Below, piece after piece: positions 58,877-64,000 of a DNA stretch of 64,000 bases. Origin of the DNA: Chytridium lagenaria (Eukaryota; Chytridiomycota; Chytridiomycetes; Chytridiales; Chytridiaceae); assembly GCA_025449115.1 (NCBI GenBank), contig JAHLKC010000064.1, positions 149,845 to 213,844 of the forward strand. The letters run 5' to 3'. Position 1 is the first letter of the stretch. Each line of letters starts with the position of its first letter. The translations under genes and the position numbers were made by a program. Below the pieces are notes generated by a model. It was not told the DNA's origin. It saw only the letters and a list, made by a program, of their open reading frames with translations, and searched no databases.

Positions 58877-59095
58877 GTAAGAACCGGTACCAAAATACGG
58901 CCGGGTCGGGCGGGCCAGCCGTATACGGTCTGTAAGAACCGGTACCAAAATACGGCCGGGTCAGGTGGGCCCACTGTAGCCCGACCCGGCCGTAAACGGT
59001 CTGTAAGTACTGGAACCAAAATACGGATGGGTACGGCGGGCCGGACGTAACCTGTTCGTAAAATCTGGTACCAAAAGACAGCCGGGGTCATACTC
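58877..59095. repeat. Tandem repeat, four units of 55-71 bp
   Basis: Units start at 58877, 58932, 59003 and 59058 with GTAAGAACCGGTACCAAAAT or close variants (GTAAGTACTGGAACC, GTAAAATCTGGTACC). They share the tail ACGGCCGGGT followed by a GGGC-rich stretch. Unit 2 carries a 16-bp insertion. It lies at the left end of the inverted-repeat element. Confidence 0.85.
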
Positions 59096-60220
59096 GATGC
59101 AAATATGAGGAGACTTTTAAATGTACTTTGACAATAGCACTGAAATATATATGTAATGTCGATATTTGTACGCCTATAAACGGACAGTTTGGAGCGCAAC
59201 AACCACAGTACCGTCAACCACAGTACAGTCCGTATAGGCACGTAACTGGTCGAACATTGCCTAGCAGGCCCAAGACTGAGTCAACCGGTGACTTTAAATC
59301 AATGAAAAATATCAAGACGGACGTGTTTGACAATGTGTATTATATAATTTGAAAGCTCTTAATTTGTGGAATCTCCCACTGCCTGTGGCAGCTTTTAATG
59401 CTCTGTGCCGTCTTGCAATTATTGTTTCTAACTTGGTAAACACAAAATTTGACTTCAAAACTCAATAAAACACTCTAGAGACATGATCGAGGTGTGAAAC
59501 CATCACCGATGAACTCCCCAAAGCTGTTTTTTTTAAACCAGTTGTCGTCCACGCTTGACTTGCAAATCAAAGTTTAGGCTTAACAGACTGGTGTAGTTTT
59601 AAGGCATGGGTGTCAAAAGCTTTCAGATGAAGAAACCAAGTGCGGCAGACATTTTTGGCATATGTCTGTTATATCATTTGAAAGCGCTCAATGAGTGGAT
59701 GCCTTTAGGTACTGTTGCAGCTTTAAACGCTCTTGCATCACGTGCCATGCGCTTTTGCCGCTACGTTAGCACTAAATCTTTTACCAAAACTTTGCAGAGA
59801 CGACTGTTTGGGACTGACGCATTGTGAAAGGTTAATGTTAGTACTTCTACCTTAATCAATTAATATTTTATGAAATATTCTTCAGAAGTTAAATTGCAAT
59901 AGCAAATAGTTCAAACAGTTTGTATAAATTGGCCATCTTTGGACGTACCCGTGCAGTTACGGCCTTGATTGGCCGTACCTGTCTGTTACGGCCCAAAGGG
60001 GGTGTACCAAAACATCAGACTTCCTGACCAATGGGCCGTACACGGCCATGTAATTGATGGTTTACAAGCGCCAAATTGGGCCGTACACGTCAGGATATTC
60101 TGTGGTTTGTGTGGGCGGTGGGGACAGACAGCCGTACCTGGCAAGATCTGGTACATACCACATGATTTAATCCAAATTGGTTGAAGGGTAAACGTCCGTG
60201 GTTGGCTAAATACCAGCTGG

Positions 60221-60304
60221 CATGGCCCAGCCCTGTATGACCACAAGCTGGGTAAGGCCATACATGGCCCAGCCATGTACGACCACCAGCTGGGTAAGGC
60301 CGTA
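60221..60304. repeat. Two-copy 42-bp tandem repeat, GCC/CCGTA-rich
   Basis: CATGGCCCAGCC plus 30 bp recurs at 60263 with about five differences. It sits within a stretch where GGCCGTA or GGCCATA occurs many times (59950-60390) and next to a perfect 10-bp hairpin stem (GGACGTATAC at 60358-60367 with GTATACGTCC at 60381-60390). Confidence 0.85.
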
Positions 60305-60479
60305 TAAGGCCGTACATGGCCTGGATTTTGTTTACATATTGTTGCTAGTTTAATCTAGGACGTATACGGCCAGCACGGCTGTATACGTCCCAGTTTCAAA
60401 CCAGTACTTTGGTAACATATGTCAACGGCTTTAACATAGGTGATATACCCTGGGAAAGAAAGACGACTCAGATGACGAG

Positions 60480-61331
60480 AGCAGCAAGCCAGTCAAGTTC
60501 GACGGGCAAGACTTTCACATCTGGAAATGTCGGATGACCACTTACCTCAAAGACAAGGGTCTTTGGGCGATCACTGAGATAGGATTTACGCCGTACGTTA
60601 ACGAGAACGCTTCAACCAAAGAAGAGAAGGATCTTCGGATCAAGGAGCAGTCGGCTAACGATCGTGCTAAGAACCGGATAGAGTCTCAAGTGACTGATTC
60701 GGTCTTACACTTGATTGGAGAGGACTTCACGGCCAAGGAAGCGTGGGAGTGCCTCGTGTCATCATTTGAGCGTAAATCCCAACCCAACCGCAACACCCTC
60801 ACACGTAAGCTCACGCGTCTCAGAATGAAGGAGGACGCGTCTTTACGCGTATTCGTTGCAGAACTTTCGACAATGGTCAACCAACTCAAGGCAGCCAGCG
60901 AGGCTGTCTCCAACGAGCAACACATTGCTCACCTGCTCACCAAACTCCCAGAAGCTTACGACGTTGCAGTTGCCAACATTGAAACGGACGACAAAGCGGT
61001 CAAGGACTACAACCTGGTCGTTGCCAGGTTTCTCGACTGTGAAGAGAAGATCAAGGACCGCGTGGAGGCATCGGAGGAAGCGGAGGCCTTCTTCACGATA
61101 AGAGCGCGTAAGGGGAAGAAACCAGCAGGAAAGGACGCGTCGAAAGGTGGAGATAAAAGGTCAGTGACATGTTTTAAGTCAAAGAAGATAGGACACTATG
61201 CAAACAAGTGTCGCTCTGGGAAGAAGAAGGACTCGGGGGAGTCGAGTGATGATACCTCAGAGAACGAGAGAGATGGTGGTGGTAGGAACCGTCATCGTGG
61301 GAAGGGGTGGAAGAAGCGTGCCTCGTGTTGA
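60480..61331 (+). mobile_element. Ty1/copia-type gag, interrupted
   Basis: A retrotransposon gag-like frame (UBN2/DUF4219 class). It opens with KPVKFDGQDFHIWKCRMTTY, has SQVTDSVLHLIGEDFTAKEA and LTRKLTRLRMKEDASLRVFV in the capsid-like part, and carries a CCHC-type knuckle, CFKSKKIGHYANKC, in which the second Cys is Ser. No Met precedes the conserved start; the first is at 60534, within the domain, so the 5' end is lost. The final Cys codon and stop (TGT TGA, 61326-61331) come from an LTR inserted in the opposite orientation, so the element is truncated. Confidence 0.8.
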
Positions 61332-61827
61332 ATACTTGTTGTTCACGGGGCTCAATTAAAACAAAGTTAAACGCACTTTTGCTCGAACAACGTTCTTAAT
61401 TTATTTCGACTCAACACACGAGTCTTTAAATACTCAAACAAAACGAACAAGTAAAGAGGAAAGACAACACAAAGGTAAACCTATCGGAGACGCGTACACT
61501 CACGCGTTAAACTCTCCACTACAAAGATAAACAAATCAGAGAGCCTTGACGGGAACAAAGGGAATAAAGGCTAGAAGGGAATGTCCAATCACAAACAGGT
61601 AGAATTATAATTAAACTGGCATAAAAAAATAAACCAATCAAGGAAGGTAAATCAAAGTGGAAATTCAAATGAGTCCAGAATGTAAATAGAAGTCCAGTGG
61701 GCGCGTTCGCGCTCAACTCTAACAACGCGTAAATTCCAGAGCACTCTAGTGTTGCGCCCGACGCCGCGGACTAATGGTGCGAGTGATCCTGACGCGTCCT
61801 CGTGAGTCAAGTGAGCGAAACCCAACA
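61326..61827 (-). repeat. Copia LTR (3' LTR of the minus-strand element)
   Basis: On the minus strand it begins TGTTGGGTTTCGCTC and ends AAGTATTCAACA, with TGTTG/CAACA terminal inverted repeats, 502 bp in all. It is directly preceded on that strand by a polypurine tract (AAAGGGGGAGAA, 61828-61839) and the end of pol. Its far end cuts the plus-strand gag. Confidence 0.8.
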
Positions 61828-62465
61828 TTCTCCCCCTTTCGTGAACTTTACTCACGACTCTCTGGCTCCCCCATCTCTGAAGCATTATCATCAACGACTA
61901 CCATCCCCACGCGTTCACGACACCTCTCCAGGTCCTACGCGCCAGCCCTTCGTGAGCATGTCTGCAGGCTGTTCCTTGGTTCCAATGTGCTCCACCTGAA
62001 GCAAACGCTTGGCAACGCGATCTCTAACCGCGTGGAACCGAAGATCCACGTGTCGCGTCCTTCGAGCTGATGATGGGGTTCTTTGCAATGGCCTCTGCTG
62101 CCGTGTTATCACACCAAAGCGTTGGTGGATCGTCAAAGGAGTATCCTATCTCCTCCAGAGCTGCTTCAACCAGATGAGCTCCGACGATGCCTCACTCAAC
62201 GCGACATACTCGGCCTCTGCGCTGGAAACAGCTACTGACGCTTGTTTACGCGCACCCCACATCACAGCTCCTCCATTCAGCATGATGACGAATCCACTGA
62301 TTGACTTCTTCTCGTCCGGATCGTTCCCAAGATCCGCGTCGCTGAATCCTTCAAGCTTCAACTTGTTCCCTTGACGCGAATAGCTTATGCCCAAGCTACG
62401 CGTCAACTGTAAATACCTGACTAAATCACGAGCACACTTCCAGTGCTCGTGTCCAGGACGCGCCT
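61828..62465 (-). mobile_element. Copia pol 3' end (RT tail and RNase H), truncated and frameshifted
   Basis: The minus strand encodes RPGHEHWKCARDLVRYLQ, then the RNase H part with GFSDADLGNDPDEKKSISGF, VSSAEAEYVALSEASSELIW, LWCDNTAAEAIAKNP in another frame, and RHVDLRFHAVRDRVAKRLLQ to QPADMLTKG. The acidic RNase H residues (SDAD, AEAE, CDN) are visible. At least two frame changes interrupt it. At 62465 the homology stops abruptly next to TGTTGGGTTT on the plus strand, so the 5' part of the element is missing. Confidence 0.8.
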
Positions 62466-63013
62466 GTGTTGGGTTTATTCATCTTTCTATTTTGTTTCAC
62501 TCACCCACATTCGTTATTTTGTCTAAGTTACTTTTCCCCGAACCTTATTTATTTACGCGTTATTTTAAGTTTTTATTTGATCAGTTTTATTGAGCTCCTC
62601 ATTCCATTTGAGGATGCGTTAATCCCTAAACTTTATTATTTCATGTTTAGTTTATGATACGTAATTGGAGGGATTTACGGGTCATGAGTTCTGATGTAAA
62701 TCCGGGATAATTACTGGCTTGAAAACCCTGTACCACATCAACATTGATGTATGTTTGGCGTACGTAACGTACGCCGTCGTACGATAGCCTACGTTTTCCT
62801 ACGCTAACACACATTTTAGATTCTAATAAAGTGTAAAAACGTCTACTACATGGTTAGTTGGATATGGCGATTAGCGTTCAAACAATGGTACAGCCAATCC
62901 TAAGTTTTCAAAGCAACCCAGAAACAGAAAAGCGGTCAAAAAGCAATTTCAAAGCTTCTTACCAGGCATGTTCTGAATCAAAGCGTCTTCCTTTAATGAA
63001 GGTAGTGAGTATA
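62466..63013. other. Unassigned repeat-like sequence between copia relic and satellite
   Basis: Starts TGTTGGGTTTATT at the copia breakpoint and could be a different LTR ending CATCAACA at 62743 (278 bp), but no matching target duplication flanks it. Near 62757-62775 is a CGTACG-rich palindrome (GGCGTACG TAA CGTACGCC). I see no gene. Confidence 0.35.
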
Positions 63014-63930
63014 ACGTACGCTAGCGTATCATGAATACGTTTGCGTAAGTCAAATGGATTCACCATTTTAAAAAATTTTCGAGGGTTTTGAAAAAGGTCG
63101 TTAGAAAAACGTACGCTAGCGTACCTTGAATGCGTTTGCGTACGTCAAATTGATTCACCATTTTTTAAAAATTTCGAGGCTTTTGAAAAAGGTAGTTAAA
63201 AAAAACGTACGCTTTCGTATCATTAATGCGTTTACGTACATCTTATGGATTCACCATTTTTAGAAAATTTTCGAATCTTTTGAAAAAGGCAGTTATAGCG
63301 TACGCTAGCGTATTATTAATGCGTCTGCGTACGTCTTATGGATTCAACCTTTTTAGAAAATTTTAGAGGCTTTTGAAAAGGGTCGTTAATATAACGTACG
63401 CTAGCGTATCATGAATGCGTTTGCGTAAGTCAAATGGATTCACCATTTAAAAAATATTCGAGGCTTTTGAAAAATCTTATTAATATAACGTACGCAAGCG
63501 GACCACAAATGCGTTTGCGTACGTGACATTGATTCACCATTTCTTTTAAATTTTCGAGGCTTTTGAAAAGGTAGTAATATAACGTACGCAAGCATATCAT
63601 AAATGCGTTAGCGTACATTCACCATTTTTAAAAAATTTTCGAGGCTTTCAAAAAAGGTAGTTTTAAAACGTACGCTAGCGTACTATGAATGCGTTTGCGT
63701 ACGTCTTATGGATTAACCATTTTAAAAAAATTTCGAGGCTTTTGAAAAAGGTAGATAAGACACGTACGCTATCGTATTATTAATGCGTTAGCGTACGTCA
63801 AACGGATTCACCATTTATAGAAAATTTTCAAACCTTTTGCAAAAGGTAGTTAATATAACGTACGGTAGCGTATCATAAATGCGTTTTTGTACGTCAATTG
63901 GAATCACCATTTCTAGAAAGTTACCAACGG
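63014..63930. repeat. ~94-bp satellite array, ten diverged units
   Basis: Units start at about 63014, 63109, 63205, 63297, 63394, 63488, 63582, 63668, 63762 and 63858. Each opens with a CGTACGCTAGCGTA box, then an AATGCGTTTGCGTACGTC box, GATTCACCATTTT, an A/T stretch with TTTCGAGG, and CTTTTGAAAAAGGTAGTTA. The boxes are better kept than the A/T parts. Spacing varies from 86 to 97 bp. Confidence 0.92.
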
Positions 63931-64000
63931 CTGAAAGCTGAACACCGTTGACGTAGAAGCAATACGTCCGCCTACGATCTACTCTATTCGGATGATATGA

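Larger units (their letters stand above)
58821..60435. mobile_element. 1.6-kb inverted-repeat-bounded element (candidate, non-autonomous)
   Basis: The segment at 58821-58864 and the reverse complement of 60393-60435 align over about 43 bp with roughly 80-85% identity and share an exact core (TATGTTACCAAAG). Between them lie CCGTA-rich tandem repeats at both ends and a diverged internal direct repeat, but no convincing coding frame. The arrangement suggests a non-autonomous DNA element or an inverted pair of LTR-like ends. No target-site duplication could be fixed. The right end abuts the copia gag region at about 60440. Confidence 0.5.

Noticed and set aside
62427..62451. 9-bp inverted repeat CACGAGCAC/GTGCTCGTG
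   Set aside because: It falls within the copia RT coding sequence (HEHWKCARD) and is probably incidental.
62466..62743. A second LTR beginning TGTTGGG and ending CATCAACA
   Set aside because: No flanking target duplication, no polypurine tract or primer site, and no second copy in the window.
63014..63930. Regularly spaced repeats resembling a CRISPR array
   Set aside because: The whole unit repeats with no unique spacers, and the genes are eukaryotic with introns. It is a satellite.

Overview
The window reads as nuclear DNA of a fungus, probably an early-diverging (chytrid-like or zygomycete-like) lineage. The genes carry short GT-AG introns. Fungal hallmarks are ERG6 (C-24 sterol methyltransferase), an SFP1-type split zinc-finger regulator, a fused trehalose synthase/phosphatase and a single-chain eukaryotic acetyl-CoA carboxylase. 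Less usual for Dikarya are a plant-type GGDGT phosphofructokinase, a fused lysine-ketoglutarate reductase/saccharopine dehydrogenase, GCP5, COQ9 and a Gemin6-like Sm-fold protein. The lineage call is inference from this gene set.

Layout. From 0 to 53.4 kb the DNA is gene-dense. In order it holds: the 3' end of a Pro/Gln-rich gene (+); phosphofructokinase (-); TRM2 tRNA methyltransferase (+); an SFP1-like regulator (-); a sugar-nucleotide/triose-phosphate-transporter-like protein fused to a DUF3431-type glycosyltransferase-like domain (-); trehalose-6-phosphate synthase/phosphatase (-); MMS2 (-); an F-box/LRR protein (-); COQ9 (-); GCP5 (+); MDM35 (-); a Gemin6-like protein (-); SAF4/CCDC130 (+); ERG6 (+); ACC1 (-, 8.3 kb); an EST1/SMG5-SMG6-type PIN protein (-); AASS-type LKR/SDH (+); an STI1-domain protein (+); a UBE2J/UBC6-type E2 (-); and glycine cleavage H protein (+). 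Several intergenic gaps are under 150 bp, and three divergent pairs (COQ9/GCP5, Gemin6-like/SAF4, UBE2J/GCSH) probably share bidirectional promoters.

From about 53.4 kb to the end the character changes to repeats and relics. This part holds a decayed DDE transposase, an unrecognised helical protein gene, a Pro/Gln-rich low-complexity gene, a 1.6-kb region bounded by ~43-bp inverted repeats and full of CCGTA-rich tandem arrays, a Ty1/copia gag interrupted by an oppositely oriented copia element with a clear LTR and polypurine tract, and a ~94-bp satellite array with a palindromic core.

Conserved genes repeatedly break frame by one base, usually in a short homopolymer, while both sides still encode conserved protein. 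The breaks occur in at least a dozen unrelated housekeeping genes, so they look like consensus indel errors rather than gene death. Gene limits below are therefore family-guided spans, not clean reading frames. Functionally the genes are mostly unlinked housekeeping: glycolysis, trehalose, sterol, fatty-acid, ubiquinone, glycine and lysine metabolism, splicing, nonsense-mediated decay, ubiquitin and microtubule nucleation. The novel-looking items are the transporter-glycosyltransferase fusion and the inverted-repeat element.
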